The notes under the pieces are model-generated. The model was given only the letters and a program-made list of their open reading frames with translations, made no database searches and was not told the origin of the DNA. From Lepidostoma basale (Eukaryota > Arthropoda > Insecta > Trichoptera > Lepidostomatidae), in the NCBI GenBank assembly GCA_022606425.2, contig JAHDVF020000988.1, positions 620,001 to 684,000 on the forward strand: DNA of 64,000 nucleotides, read 5' to 3'. A program made the translations under genes and the position numbers. Positions 9,957-19,724 of this stretch are shown piece by piece. The stretch's first letter is position 1, and every line of letters starts with the position of its first letter.

Positions 9957-10555
9957 TCTTTATATATAATTATTATGTACGGGCGTATGTAGTTAAACTC
10001 CTCCTAAACGGTTCGACCGATTGTGATGAAATTTATTGTGTATGTTTGATAGGGTCCTTGGATGGTTAAGATCAGAGGTTCCCAAACTTGTTTGTTCCGA
10101 AGACCCCTTGCCGATTTCTTCTATTTTGTGTAGACCCCTGCTTTTCTAAAATTTATTTTTTTACAAATTAATCTATAACTATAACTATAAAAATAGTTTT
10201 TGAAGGTGACACAAAAAAAGGCGGAATTTGTTTTCGACCTTGTTTTTTTTTAGATCATCGGGGAAAATCAAAGGTCCGATCTTTGCGCCGAATGAGCTAA
10301 AAAAAGGTAGCCAACGATTTCTACTATCCAACATAAGATCCACTATCGTGGACCACTTTGAGAATCACTGGTTTAGATTCACAATTAGACCCGGTTGGTG
10401 ACCTTCTTGGAGGTTTATGAATAATTGACCTTCTAAGAATAATTCATAGTTATGTATGTTTACCATAGATGGCGCTGATGATGAATTATGTGGTCTTTTG
10501 ATTATTTATCTTGCCAGCTTCTAGCAGGCAGGACAACGTCTGTTGGGTCCGCTAG
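9957..10555 (+). mobile_element. Non-autonomous Helitron (Lepidoptera-type)
   Basis: It begins TC at 9957 after an A, with the A/T-rich start TCTTTATATATAATTATTAT. It ends GGGTCCGCTAG at 10555 followed by T, which fits Helitron insertion between A and T with CTRR at the end. The CAAC-gtct-GTTG hairpin (about 10534-10545) sits just before the terminus, as expected. The 5' block CCTAAACGGTTCGACCGAT recurs in the fragment at 19480-19632. There is no Rep/helicase gene, so mobilisation would need another element. A hAT MITE is nested inside. Confidence 0.8.
10073..10370 (+). mobile_element. hAT-type MITE nested in the Helitron
   Basis: The left end CAGAGGTTCCCAAACT and the complement of the right end CCAGTGATTCTCAAAGT form imperfect inverted repeats of the CAG-x-GGTTC-type seen in hAT elements. 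The flanks GTTAAGAT (10065-10072) and GTTTAGAT (10371-10378) match in 7 of 8 positions, consistent with an 8-bp target duplication. The 298-bp body is non-coding. A truncated relative starts at about 22858. Confidence 0.8.
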
Positions 10556-10652
10556 TAATGTATATAATTCAACGTTACAATAATTAATGTTTGTTAATTT
10601 AACCTATTCAATTATGTTATTTAAACATTTACTAATTATGTGAAATTGTGTG

Positions 10653-10930
10653 ACGACCTTCGTGACCGAGTGGTAACTGCATTAACTACTACCCCAAAGG
10701 TTCCGGGTTCGATTCCCGGCGAGGGCAGTGTGATGGTCACACTGTCTTTGGTCTAGTGTAGAATTCGCGTGACAATTAAATGGCGATAAATTAGCTACCT
10801 ATCAAATATCACTAGAATAACATGATAGCTAAAATACCCTTTACATCGATTTGGCTCATGTTGTCATGATGTTAAGGGCGATTCAACAAAATAATAATAA
10901 TCATAATAATAATATATATAAAGATGTAAC
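10653..10930 (+). mobile_element. SINE-1, near full length
   Basis: The tRNA-like head carries an A-box region GTGACCGAGTGGTAACTG and a perfect B-box GGTTCGATTCCC. It resembles a class II tRNA such as serine or leucine. The body follows, with a GTGATGGTCACAC hairpin, and the tail is (AAT)n near 10902-10922. Other copies are at 4930, 7478, 9690, 20278, 42130 and 46964. It is transcribed, if at all, by RNA polymerase III and depends on a LINE partner for mobility. Confidence 0.85.
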
Positions 10931-11021
10931 AATAAATGAATTACTACTTGTATGACACGGAACACTCCATTATGAATGTGTCAAATAAATAAATAAATAT
11001 GAAATGGACGAATTCGTATGA

Positions 11022-11222
11022 ATTAAAACACTGTTTTTTCCACTTTTGAGTTTATTTTTCTCGACATGTTTCGAAGGCTTATACCTTCATCATTGAGAGA
11101 ACGATATAAAAGATAGAACGATAAATTGAGAAAAATAAACTCAAAAGTGGAAAAAAACAATGTTTTGATTCATAATAATTCGTCATTATGGAATTCCTCA
11201 GTGTAACGCCTTAAGTTTATCT
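11022..11222. repeat. HHR-1 palindromic repeat, copy 2
   Basis: The same arms as at 804-985 occur here. The minus-strand hammerhead block (11058-11101) keeps stem I, stem II (GAAGG/CCTTC) and GAAAC-AT-GTC, but the core has lost one base. The 3' flank ATTATGGAATTCC...GTAACGCCTTAAGTTTATC is shared with the copies at 23012, 25369 and 56290. Confidence 0.65.
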
Positions 11223-11224
11223 TA

Positions 11225-11660
11225 AATTTAATATAAAGAGCACGAACAATAAATGTATACATTCTTACATTTGTTTTCTTTTTACAATAAACTTTATACG
11301 ATGACAATGAGACCGCTACAGTGAAACCGAGCCAAGAATCTTTGTAGCACGCGCGTCACGCCCCAATTAAATAGTAAAAAGAAAATGGAAAATCTATCCG
11401 AACTCCGGTTTGTATTTCACACAAAATGTTTCCAAGTAGGTAAATTGCTCCGCATATGTGACAAGGTGAAATAAAACAGAGGAAATGAGGAGTCATGTAT
11501 CTACTGTAATGCTTCTTTTTGTACTCGACAATTCGTTCTAAAGGTGCTTTTAAAATCGTTTTCGACAGATTCGTTTTACTGCAAATGGACAATTTTCGGT
11601 TGTTAGTTTAAGGTATGATAAATTACCCATTTATCTCTAAAGCTTTGATAGTATAGAAAA
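11225..11660. other. Region without recognised genes
   Basis: No repeat match and no convincing coding signal. The minus-strand frame 11356-11592 has no recognisable motif. Some complexity (about 11330-11600) could mark a conserved non-coding block. Confidence 0.3.
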
Positions 11661-11667
11661 TTCCTGT

Positions 11668-11765
11668 TTTCAATGGAGTCTTGTCCCAACCCATGTGTAT
11701 GGAAATGAATTGAGAAACTGGTTAGAAAGAATGAGAGCAGAATAAATGCAGTAGAGATGATATCT
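11668..11765 (+). mobile_element. RTE-A fragment
   Basis: It reads NGVLSQPMCMEMN-like residues, then a shifted RINAVEM block (GCAGAATAAATGCAGTAGAG). This short internal piece is homologous to 6772-6868. Confidence 0.6.
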
Positions 11766-11896
11766 TAAATAATGCGTTATTCTTCTTATTGTTTCTAATT
11801 AATTAATTGGTCCTAGTTTTTTAATTATCTTGTGTTTTCTTTGTGTTGTTGTCTATTGTTTATATTGTAATTTTTAAATTTCATAATTGTACTCGT

Positions 11897-12052
11897 ATCT
11901 TCGTCGTCGTCGTCGTCGTCGTCGTTGTTGTTGTTGTTGTTGTTGTTGTTGTTATTGTTGTTGTAGTTGTTGTTGTCGTCGTTGTTGTTGTTGTTGTTGT
12001 TGTTATTGTTGTTGTTGTTGTTGTTGTTGTTTTTGTTGTTGTTGCAATCAAA
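11897..12052. repeat. (GTC)n/(GTT)n trinucleotide microsatellite
   Basis: Six to seven GTC units are followed by about 45 GTT-type units with scattered changes. Frames on both strands (poly-Val and poly-Asn/Asp) are products of the microsatellite and not genes. Confidence 0.95.
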
Positions 12053-12169
12053 AGATACTTTAAACATTAATTTTATTTGTACTGTCTGTTGAGTTAGTAA
12101 ACCGATTTGATTTGATGTGATTTAATTTCGAACACAATTATAATAACAACTATTTATACATTATAAATA

Positions 12170-12590
12170 ATGATAATCGGGAAACGGCGTGATGTTTTCT
12201 TTTGTGTAACATTACGAGTTGGTAATATCGAAATACCTTATACATATTATATGTCCATATTGTATTCCGTTTCATTTTATCAGCGAAAGGACCCATATCC
12301 TGAATGCCTCCATATCCCGAACGACCCTTGCCAGACCCGTCACTCACGCTGCCAGTAATTGGTTGCATTTTATGTTGGGACGCTCACTTTTACGATGATT
12401 TTTATGGAATTTCTCTCAGGGCCACCGCCGACCCATTCTGTTATCAACATCGCATTAGGTTGTGCACTAAAAAATAAGACATTTCTCCTCGTCAATGCTT
12501 TTATAGCTGCTGTAAAAATTATTAGCTCCTTCAAGAACGAAAGAAAATGGAAAATTAGTACCGCTTTTCGCGTACCGAAAGTATAAGCGT
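12170..12590. other. Complex island, coding status unclear
   Basis: A GC-richer block (about 12280-12460) lies between AT-rich flanks. The minus-strand frame includes ITGSVSDGSGKGRSGYGG, and the plus strand has an overlapping 75-codon frame. Neither matches a family I recognise. The complement of 12340-12360 contains GCAGC|GTGAGT, a good splice-donor context, so a minus-strand exon is conceivable but weak. Confidence 0.25.
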
Positions 12591-12734
12591 AAAAAATAAT
12601 GTATCAACATTTTTTATGTGTCATATACTATAGAAATCTTCGAAGTATGTCCCAGAATAATATCATTTTTAATGAAATTAAATCGTACATAAATACATAA
12701 TATGTATATTGCACGTGGAAAGTAAGTTATTTAA

Positions 12735-12826
12735 TGTCGGCCACGTGAGAATTGGCTAAAATCGGTGGTTGCATGACACGATGTATGAATATTGATAAAG
12801 CGAGAAAAGAATGTCAGGTGGTGTTG
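12735..12826 (+). mobile_element. RTE-A 3' fragment
   Basis: It matches the VGHVRSRRNRRACMTRCMNVEEAREVCQ segment in decayed form (CATGACACGATGTATGAATA). Both ends are truncated. Confidence 0.6.
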
Positions 12827-12984
12827 ATTTTTCTGCCAACAACTGCTATCAACACAGTTATATTTTAAAAATAATTCTATAACTGACTAACCCTCAACCC
12901 GTATCATTGAAGGGGTAGGCAGAATGAATGGACTTTTTAATTTTAACCACCCGAAGTGCCAAGGGGAGAAAAATACCACCTTCT

Positions 12985-13178
12985 TTGACTGATATCGATG
13001 GGTAAAGTAGAGGGACGTCGGGGAATTGGTAGAAAGCAGCTGTCCTGGCTGCGTAACATTAAAGAGTGGGCAGGAATTACAAGAGTTCAGAACCTGTTCC
13101 AAGTGGCGCAGGACAGAGATGCTTTTTCTGAAGTGATCGCATACGTTGGGGGGACCTGACATGGCACCGAAAGAAGAA
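12985..13178 (+). pseudogene. RTE-B retrotransposon C-terminus
   Basis: The plus strand reads GKVEGRRGIGRKQLSWLRN, IKEWAGITRVQNLFQVAQDRDAFSEVIAYVGGT and a stop. The parallel copy 32690-32870 reads EGKIEGRRGPGRRKMSWLRN and RAAQDRDRFAEVIAKVGGT. The GRRGxGR-x-SWLRN and QDRDxF-x-EVIA patterns are typical of the far C-terminus of RTE-like proteins. The minus-strand frame 12887-13240 is its shadow. Confidence 0.8.
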
Positions 13179-13461
13179 AAAGATACTTTCATATTATTCA
13201 AGTATAATATTATATTGCTTTCACTTTCGCGTGTATTCATTTATCACGAATAAACTACAATATTTCACAAACAAACAAACAAGTATTCTTAAGTCTTTGG
13301 TTTGTTTTCAGGGAAATGTGTATCTACCGCGAATATAAAAAGAATTGATCGAGTTTGATATATGGGAACACTTACTTCCTCGAGTGTTATTTTCACCTCT
13401 AGCATCACATCCTACATCCTCCAGATCTGGCTTAGCTACGATAAATTGTGGCATCAATCAC

Positions 13462-13750
13462 CCGCCAAACGTAATATGTACCAAAGCGAGCCCGGAGGTT
13501 ATAATATTAGCTCGTTTACCCGTGACATACACCCCAGAATCACCAAAGTATTTATCCAAACATCCGCCAAATTCGTTGGCTCCCGTTTTCAGCAAAGTCG
13601 AAAGTAACGCCATTTGTTGTATAGCACAATGGGATTCCGGCCATTTATCACAGCCGACATCTTGGCGAGATGTATCCATATTCGCAAAACGAATTAAGTG
13701 AAACAAATGACTCTCCACACACGTGTATACGTTCCACAAATCATTTGTGC
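13462..13750 (-). CDS. Candidate host-gene exon, function unknown
   Basis: The minus strand has an open segment of about 96 codons reading GTNDLWNVYTCVESHLFHLI, then RFANMDTSRQDVGCDKWPES, HCAIQQMALLSTLLKTGANE, FGGCLDKYF and ending ITSGLALVHITFGG. The composition (Cys, Trp, His, hydrophobic blocks) is protein-like and GC is higher than the flanks. It matches no repeat elsewhere in the window. The right-hand stop (13754) is followed by an AG that could be an acceptor (exon starting at 13750). The left end has GG|GTGATT, a possible donor at 13461-13460. There is no ATG at its start, so it would be an internal exon. I do not recognise the family. The overlapping plus-strand frame (13345-13701) reads less like a protein. 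This is an inference from composition only. Confidence 0.4.
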
Positions 13751-13754
13751 CTCA

Positions 13755-14062
13755 TCGCCCAATAGCTCGGTAACCTAATGAGATAATTCCTAGTGTGTCC
13801 TAGAAAATAAGCATCCTTTTGTGAAGAAAAAGACCCAAATTATATTAAGAAGTTAGACTACTTCACTTCTAGATGGATTTTTTTTGATACGAGCACATGG
13901 TTTATGTGTTTCACTTCCTCGAAATTATTAATATATTGAGCTTTTGGGTTCTTAATAAGAAACATAAAAAGTTTAATACCTGTATAATGGTTTTATATTA
14001 AAAATATACGAACAAGTACATATATCTATACTACCTGATAAAGTGTATTATATTATTTGAAA
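13755..14062. other. Region without recognised genes
   Basis: AT-rich sequence beside the candidate exon. On the minus strand a good acceptor-like tract (CTTATTTTCTAG, about 13810) is present, but the frame downstream hits a stop before the exon. Confidence 0.25.
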
Positions 14063-14955
14063 AATTGGAGAGCCATCTCCAGGCGCTATCTAGCACTGTA
14101 TAATTGTGTTATGTACCTAGCCACCCGTTCCCACAAATCACTTTCCTACGTCTCTATATTTTCAATCAAGATTTGTTTATATTACCTAAGTAAACATTTG
14201 GGGATTCAGAGATGTATTAATTGATCTGTTCCCACGTCTTCGTCCGACTAGTTTGTTTATATTATTAATATAAGGGCTCGAACGCGAGATTATTGATCTG
14301 TTCCTACAGGTACATGTGTCATCGAACAAAGAGATGCACACTATTTAAGCTGAACCGCATCTTCAGATACAATTGCATTTCCTTAAAAGTAACACGTCCA
14401 GATACAATTACAACTCTTCTTTATACCTGTAATTTCTTATTGTAAATCGTCTTAAAATAAAGTTCTATACATAAAAATTTAATCGTGTTAGAAGTTATTC
14501 CATCCCAAAAATCCTCACCCGAAGGATAAAACATAAAATTGGTGGCAAAGTGGCGAGACCATTTAAAAACATAAAAATTGCATTGCCGTTCACATTGAAT
14601 TAATAAAGATTTTCTGCTTAATGCTTACACCTAGTCTTAATAGATGGAGCTAGTGTAGATTAAACAAAAAAATGTGAAGTGTTTCTCAACATTGTAGCAT
14701 ATATACATCTTCCAAAAATTGTCAGACGTGGTGGTCGTAAGAATGGCGGAATGTGGAATGTTGTTAATATAAAGCGATCGCTTAACCCAACCAATGACAG
14801 GTCATAAGTTCTGTAAGCGCCTCAACCACCATCTTCTCTTTCCAGAAAACAATTTGCATCTTCGTCTCTATTGAGATACAATTAATCCTCAAAAATGATT
14901 AACCCGCAATGGGTAAAATCCAATATTTGTATACATTCAAAATGTTGTATTATAT
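14063..14955 (+). mobile_element. Family L copy split by an LTR insertion
   Basis: The left piece (14063-14106) has TTGGAGAGCCATCTCCAGGC and CTAGCACTGTATAATTG. The right piece (14577-14955) resumes ATTGC...TTCACATTGAATTAATAAAG. The uninterrupted equivalent is at 20838-20920 (CTAGTACTGTATGATTTGC followed by TTTCACAGTGCATTAATAAAG). This extends family L at its 5' side by about 60 bp, including a GGAGA-x-CATCTCC hairpin. Confidence 0.7.
14107..14576 (+). mobile_element. Apparent solo LTR with ATTG target duplication
   Basis: The 470-bp insertion begins TGTTATGT and ends ACATAAAA, an imperfect inverted pair, and is flanked by ATTG on both sides (14103-14106 and 14577-14580). It contains a TATA-like CTATTTAAGC (14341-14350) and an AATAAA signal near 14457, the layout of an LTR with promoter and polyadenylation site. 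A TGGTGGCAAAGTGGCGAG block near its end looks like a primer-binding site, which would normally sit outside an LTR, so a short TRIM-like unit is an alternative. An inverted relative is at 17284-17617 and a scrap at 29000-29087. Confidence 0.6.
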
Positions 14956-15098
14956 TATGTGATTTTTATTCCTAAATTAAATATTTCTTCTATTTTTAGC
15001 AGCATACAGACGGAAGCGCGTTGTCGAATTTTTTCTTAGGTAGAAGTATAAGTTAAATGCGTATATTATTTAATTCTTCTGTTTCTTTGTATTATAAC

Positions 15099-15580
15099 TG
15101 TTGTACGGGACAGATTGCCCCCCCGTACTATTAATATTTATTTTGGCCGCTGACTGCTGCTCGTCTCCGATGTGGTGTGGATGGTAAAACGGAGAATACG
15201 GCGTGATGATGATTGTGTAATAAAACAAAGTTTTATTATATTGCGGCAATCGGTGTAGGAGTAGAAGCAAAGAGAAGTGTGCAGTAGCTCAAATACTGGT
15301 TTTTCACGTAGGTAGGAACGCCAAGCCTCCTTACGCGCGTCTACGCGTGTGTGAATTTGAAGAAAGAGTGAACGGAGTCCTAAACATGACCCGCTTATAT
15401 AGCCTCCGCAAAACTAGCGATAGCGGTTACTAACGTTTTTTTTGGTTCTGAGAATTTCAGTCGCAGCTGCTGTTACCACGGCGTTTATAACAGCCAATGA
15501 ATTCCGAGAATAAGCCACTTGCACAACCTCGTTACTATGCGCTTCCACTCCGACTACCGACCGCCTTATTTATTTTAACA
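15099..15580 (-). mobile_element. LTR-like unit with CCAAT and TATA boxes
   Basis: Read on the minus strand it starts near TGTTAAAATAAATAAGGCGG. It contains CATTGGCTGTT (CCAAT context), then GGCTATATAAGCGGG (about 15390-15404), an AATAAAAC polyadenylation context near 15225, and ends CCGTACAACA. The TGTT...AACA ends and the promoter order fit a retrotransposon LTR. No target duplication is evident and no internal region is attached, so a solo LTR is the best guess. GC content is well above the flanks. No other copy is in the window. Confidence 0.5.
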
Positions 15581-15589
15581 AAACAGAAA

Positions 15590-16200
15590 CAAATTAAACT
15601 TAAATTAATATTAAATGACAAACATTAATTAAATAATAAAAATTGATAAAATTATAAACTACTCGCATACGTCCGATACAACTGTGATATAAAATTCCGA
15701 TAATTCCGATGATATGAAATTCAGAAACTTTCACGGTTATATTGGTTTCGCCTTCTTATAAAGTATAATATATGCTATGTCATAATGAAATATTGTGTAT
15801 ATTTGAAAAGGCGAAGTATGTCAACCAAAACATAATTAATCAAAAACCAAAATTAAAAAATTACTACGAATAACGTTTTTATGAAATTCTTGATATGAGT
15901 TCAAAAACACAAAGTGATGTGAGCCAAGCTATTTTGGTATTCAAACTATATCCGATAATGAAAATTAAACCCAATTTAAAACTAATATCATACTTATAAG
16001 TTTTCTTTGTTTTAAGCAATGGTGGATTACACGATAAGCTGACTAAGCAGCCGCATAGAGCTCTGAGATATTAAAATGTATTTTCATTAGTACCTATTCT
16101 TAAAAAAGTATTTATTGTCCAAATATCGTAAAAATAAAAAGATCTATTAAATGTGCATATTTAGCCATTATAATTAAATTCTTGTATATTTTGTATACAT
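15590..16200. other. Region without recognised genes
   Basis: AT-rich DNA. A palindrome-like stretch near 15740-15860 (GGTTTCGCCTTCTTATAAAG with GAAAAGGCGAAGTATGTCAA) resembles a decayed PAL-type repeat with a CGAAAC-like block. No coding signal. Confidence 0.35.
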
Positions 16201-16204
16201 TTGT

Positions 16205-16380
16205 TGTATTAACATTATTTTAATGTGTTTTTTTTTTTCATTTTGAATTTTTATACCTTTCAGAAAACACCTTCATATAACAATGTGTATAAGGGTGTTC
16301 TTTTTAGAGGTATACAAATTCAAAATAATAATAAAAAACACATTTAAATAACGTTAATGTCTATAATATTGGCTTTATTT
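16205..16380. repeat. Inverted repeat (family Q)
   Basis: The arms TTAACATTATTTTAATGTGT and ACACATTTAAATAACGTTAA face each other about 120 bp apart, with GTATACAAATTCAAAATA-type inner blocks. Single arms recur at 38438-38525 and 45452-45545, each next to other transposon remnants. It looks like the terminal region of a DNA transposon or MITE. Confidence 0.6.
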
Positions 16381-16384
16381 AATA

Positions 16385-16585
16385 GATAATCTATGCAATT
16401 ATTGTTTAGATATGATTTCGGGGATATAAGCGCCACGGCTAGCTCGAATGAAGCGCAATCGTGAAGTCTCATTTTCGACACTTTTATTGAGCAACTAGGT
16501 AAAATGGCAAAATATTTAAACTACAAATCAACTGTCAACTGTCTAATTGACAGCCTGTAGAAACAATGTTGCCAGTTTAAAAACC
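16385..16585 (-). mobile_element. Internally deleted mariner-like element
   Basis: On the minus strand the left part matches 45090-45150 (CAGTTGACAGTTGATTTGTA and TTTTGCCATTTTAC). The right part matches 45350-45410 (CTTCACGATTGCGCTTC and GAGCTAGCCGTGGCGCT). The HTH-coding segment present at 45149-45345 is missing, so this is a deletion derivative of the same element. Confidence 0.6.
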
Positions 16586-17039
16586 AAACCTGTAAAAAAA
16601 AAATATTATATTTTTTCCCATGCCCAAATGTGAACACATATTTAAGGTCATCAATTTTGATGAATCGGGAAAAAGAAATAAAAATACAAATCTCTTGTTT
16701 CTTGAAAATCAATAAATAATTAATACGAATGAAAACGTCTGTTATCTAGAAGTTTTATTATATTTTGTGGCATATTTCACTTTGCTGAGGCATTATCGTT
16801 TTTTACTGCAAATGAAGCTAGCCGCACAATTAATTAAGGGTTAATTAGTTCGAAATTTCCAATATACGGGCTTTTATCTCTTAATTAATATTAACAGTGT
16901 ATTAAGCCACATGAATTACTATAATTACGGTATTTTCTTCAATATGCTTGAGTAAATAAACAGCAACGTGTATGATTCTCACTACATTTGAAAGTTCCTA
17001 AGCATGCCAAAATTTCGCATTTCTATGAAATAAAATATA

Positions 17040-17240
17040 ACTTTAGTTTATATAATACAATATATTTATTTTTTATATACTTTGTATATACAACATAAAC
17101 ATTAAAAAACTAAAAATTATATAGACATGTTTCGAACAACCAGTCTTTCTTAAGTGATACATATAAAAAAGATACATATTTAAAATATTATAAAATTGTT
17201 TACATGATGTGACAGATGTTATATAGATTTAATTTAAAAA
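17040..17240. repeat. PAL-type repeat with CGAAACATGTC block
   Basis: The minus strand has GACTGGTTGTTCGAAACATGTC (about 17105-17126). The CGAAACATGTC block is identical to the 3' half of the HHR-1 and PAL-4 motifs, but the upstream core is not recognisable. A related unit may be at 54895-55090. Confidence 0.4.
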
Positions 17241-17283
17241 AATATATTATTTTTTAATTCAGTGTTGTATATTGTTGTTGTTG

Positions 17284-17617
17284 TTTTATGTTTTTAAATG
17301 GTCTCGCCACTTTGCCACCAATTTTATGTTTTATCCTTTGGGTGAGGATTTTAGGGATGGAATAACTTCCAACACGATAAAAATTTTATGTATAGAACTT
17401 TATTTTAAGACGATTTACAATAAGAAATTACATAGGTATAAAGAAGAGTTGTAATTGTATCTGGACGTGTTACTTTTAAGGAAATGCAATTGTATCTATA
17501 GACGTGTTACTGTTAAGGAAATGCAATTGTATCTGATTTAATCCTAGATGCGGTTCAGCTTAAATAGTGTGCATCTCTTTGTTCGATGACACATGTACCT
17601 GTAGGAACAGATCAATA
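17284..17617 (-). mobile_element. LTR-like element related to 14107-14576, truncated
   Basis: The minus strand matches the 3' two-thirds of the solo LTR. It has the GGTGGCAAAGTGGCGAGACC block, the AATAAAGTTC polyadenylation region, the CTATTTAAGC TATA-like box and GTTCCTACAGGTACATGTG. An internal block of about 36 bp (ACGTGTTACTTTTAAGGAAA type) is tandemly repeated in this copy. It is cut off at the upstream end. Confidence 0.65.
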
Positions 17618-17621
17618 AATC

Positions 17622-17770
17622 ACACACGAAATAAATCTAAAATAAATCAAATAAAATACAATGATATAAAATAAAATAACAAAATAAAAATAATTTAACA
17701 CAAAATGTTATTTTTAGATGGTGCACATATTGCCTATTTAATTTATGTTCCACGTATCCACTGTTTTGTA
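17622..17770 (+). repeat. Repeat family O
   Basis: The stretch ACGAAATAAATCTAAAATAAATC followed by ATGGTGCACATATTGCCTAT and CCACGTATCCACTGTTTT recurs at 34910-35075, with part again at 35100-35190. It has no coding capacity and its class is unknown. Confidence 0.6.
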
Positions 17771-17950
17771 TAGTATATACTCGTATGTTGTATAGTGTTG
17801 TACTCGTATAATGTTGTATAATGTACAGTATTGTACAGTGTAATTGTACAGTGTTGTATAATGTTGTATAGTGTTGTATATAATTTAGTGTTTTATATCG
17901 TTGTTGTTGTAAAGTGTATATATTGTTGAATACTGTTATAAACAGTAATT
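17755..17950. repeat. Degenerate minisatellite (TGTTGTATAAt type)
   Basis: About a dozen imperfect copies of a roughly 10-bp unit (TGTTGTATAG, TGTTGTATAA, TGTACAGTAT) fill this stretch. Low-complexity, non-coding. Confidence 0.8.
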
Positions 17951-18059
17951 TTAATTTTATTTTATTAAGTGTTGTATATACAAATTATATAAAAAATAAA
18001 AAGATAAATAAAGCATCTACAACACAAAGTATGGCGAACATAGAAAAAAATAGTTTTTA

Positions 18060-18700
18060 TACTTGAAATGATTGAAACCTTAAAGTTTTCCTACTTAAGT
18101 TTGCAGGCCCCGAAATAATCACTTACGTTCCTCATTAAGCATGATCCGCCACTGGTTTTTAGATAACATATAATATCTTTGTTAAATTGCGTAAGAACAA
18201 TTTATATTTAGAGACGATTATGTTTATAATCAACACGAAAGCGTCATAATCTTATAAAAACATTAGCCTTGATAATAACCTCGCAGCTCCAGATTTGACG
18301 TATTCCTAAACATCGGCAAACGAAGACTCCCGCACAAAGCCTTTAATGGTCAGATAACATTTACTGTAATCTGAATGACTTAAGAACTAGTTAAATGCGA
18401 CACGTGTCGCGTGTAATCCTTTGTGAGACAATCGGATACAATATTTTAGCTCCACGGGCAATGAATCTCGTAGTCGGGTCGAATTATTTTAACGTAATAT
18501 ATAATATGCCGCTCTTAGCACCAGCGAATCCGATAGTATGCTGACCCTTTGCGTACCAGACTGTTATAATTTATATTTAAATTTGGAAACAATTATGCGC
18601 CAAACAAGTGTGCAAATACATGAACTGCGTCTCATGAGTTAAGCTGAAGAGGGCTGCAGAAAACCGAGCGCAATGCAGAAAGAGGTGCAATACTTTGTTG
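18060..18700. other. Complex unique sequence, possible conserved non-coding DNA
   Basis: No repeat match within the window and no long frame, but the base composition is balanced, with blocks such as GCGACACGTGTCGCGTGTAA (an extended CACGTG palindrome near 18400). This is the texture of conserved non-coding elements in insect introns or gene deserts. Inference only. Confidence 0.3.
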
Positions 18701-18766
18701 CAAACCGATCCCTATGATTGAAACTAGGAAGGAAAAATAAATAATTTTACTTTATATCATAATATC

Positions 18767-18862
18767 CTGGATGCAATCTGCACAAGACAGAGTGGTATGG
18801 AAGCAAATGGAGGAGACCTTTGTCCAGAAGGGGATTGAATATACTGAAGAAGATGAAAAAGA
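18767..18862 (+). mobile_element. Non-LTR family C 3' fragment
   Basis: It reads WMQSAQDRVVWKQMEETFVQ and then KGIEYTEEDEKE, homologous to the minus-strand fragment at 258-365. It is extremely 5'-truncated. Confidence 0.7.
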
Positions 18863-18899
18863 ATATCTGCATCTTGAATCATAGAGAAGAAAACATAAC

Positions 18900-19430
18900 C
18901 TAACCTAACTTATAAAAAATAATTGTTTAAGACCTATCATTGGAATTGTTTTAAATGATTTATAATAAATATATAACCAGACATATTATTCGCGAGCTTT
19001 ATCTAAATAAATTTCTAGTAATATTTAGATAGATAAAAAGTAAGATCTCTCAAAACTACCAGCAAATAAAGCTGATTTATGTAACTAGCTATTAATATAA
19101 GACATTAATACTGTGGAATTCCATAATTGCGTTCCATATGTTATTCTTCTATATGTTCTCTTTTCATATATTATGAATACATATTATTTTTCTTAATGAG
19201 TTTCTCTACAAATAATATAACTGATTCATAACATTTCCCAAAAAACTAATTTAAAACCGTCAAAATGATTATCAAATGTAAGGGATTAGGGGCAGTCAGC
19301 AGTATGAAAAAAACAAGTATTTTAAATAAACAAAAAATGACAGTTATTTAATTTGTTTTATAAAACCAAAAATACATAATTATTATATCATATTTGAACT
19401 TGATTTGACCTAAATTTGAAAAAAATATAT
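18900..19430. other. AT-rich region without recognised genes
   Basis: Long A/T tracts, no frame with a family signature and no clear repeat relation to other parts of the window. Confidence 0.35.
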
Positions 19431-19479
19431 AAATTATATATATGAAGTTATCGCCATATTTGTTGGACACTGTTCCATA

Positions 19480-19632
19480 ATGCAGTGACCATTATAACTT
19501 CTTACAGGTTCATCTTATATCTAAATCATCTAGAGACCCACGCAAACACACACACAAATTTTATCAAAATCGGTCCAGCCGTTTAGGAGTTCAGAGACAT
19601 ACACACGTACAGAATAATTCTTTATATACAGA
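19480..19632 (-). mobile_element. Helitron 5' end fragment
   Basis: On the minus strand it begins A|TCTGTATATAAAGAATTA and continues with CTCCTAAACGGCTGGACCGA and TTTTGATAAAATTTGTGTG. This parallels the 5' end of the Helitron at 9957 (CTCCTAAACGGTTCGACCGA, TGTGATGAAATTTATTGTG). The 3' CTAG end is not seen here. Confidence 0.65.
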
Positions 19633-19724
19633 TTTTGAATTTTAGGAAAACAAGTGCATCGCGTGTCTTATTCACAATTGTAGTGAATGGGTTAACATAA
19701 TATTTCGGTTTATTCCAAACGCTG

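Noticed and set aside
10660..10740. Possible tRNA gene
   Set aside because: The A-box and B-box are those of the SINE-1 head. No acceptor-stem pairing is evident and six related copies exist in the window.
11825..12070. Open frames encoding poly-Asn/Asp (minus) and poly-Val (plus)
   Set aside because: Both are translations of the same GTT/GTC trinucleotide microsatellite. There is no start context or flanking coding sequence.
13345..13701. 118-codon plus-strand frame
   Set aside because: It overlaps the minus-strand exon candidate, which has more protein-like composition and better splice contexts.
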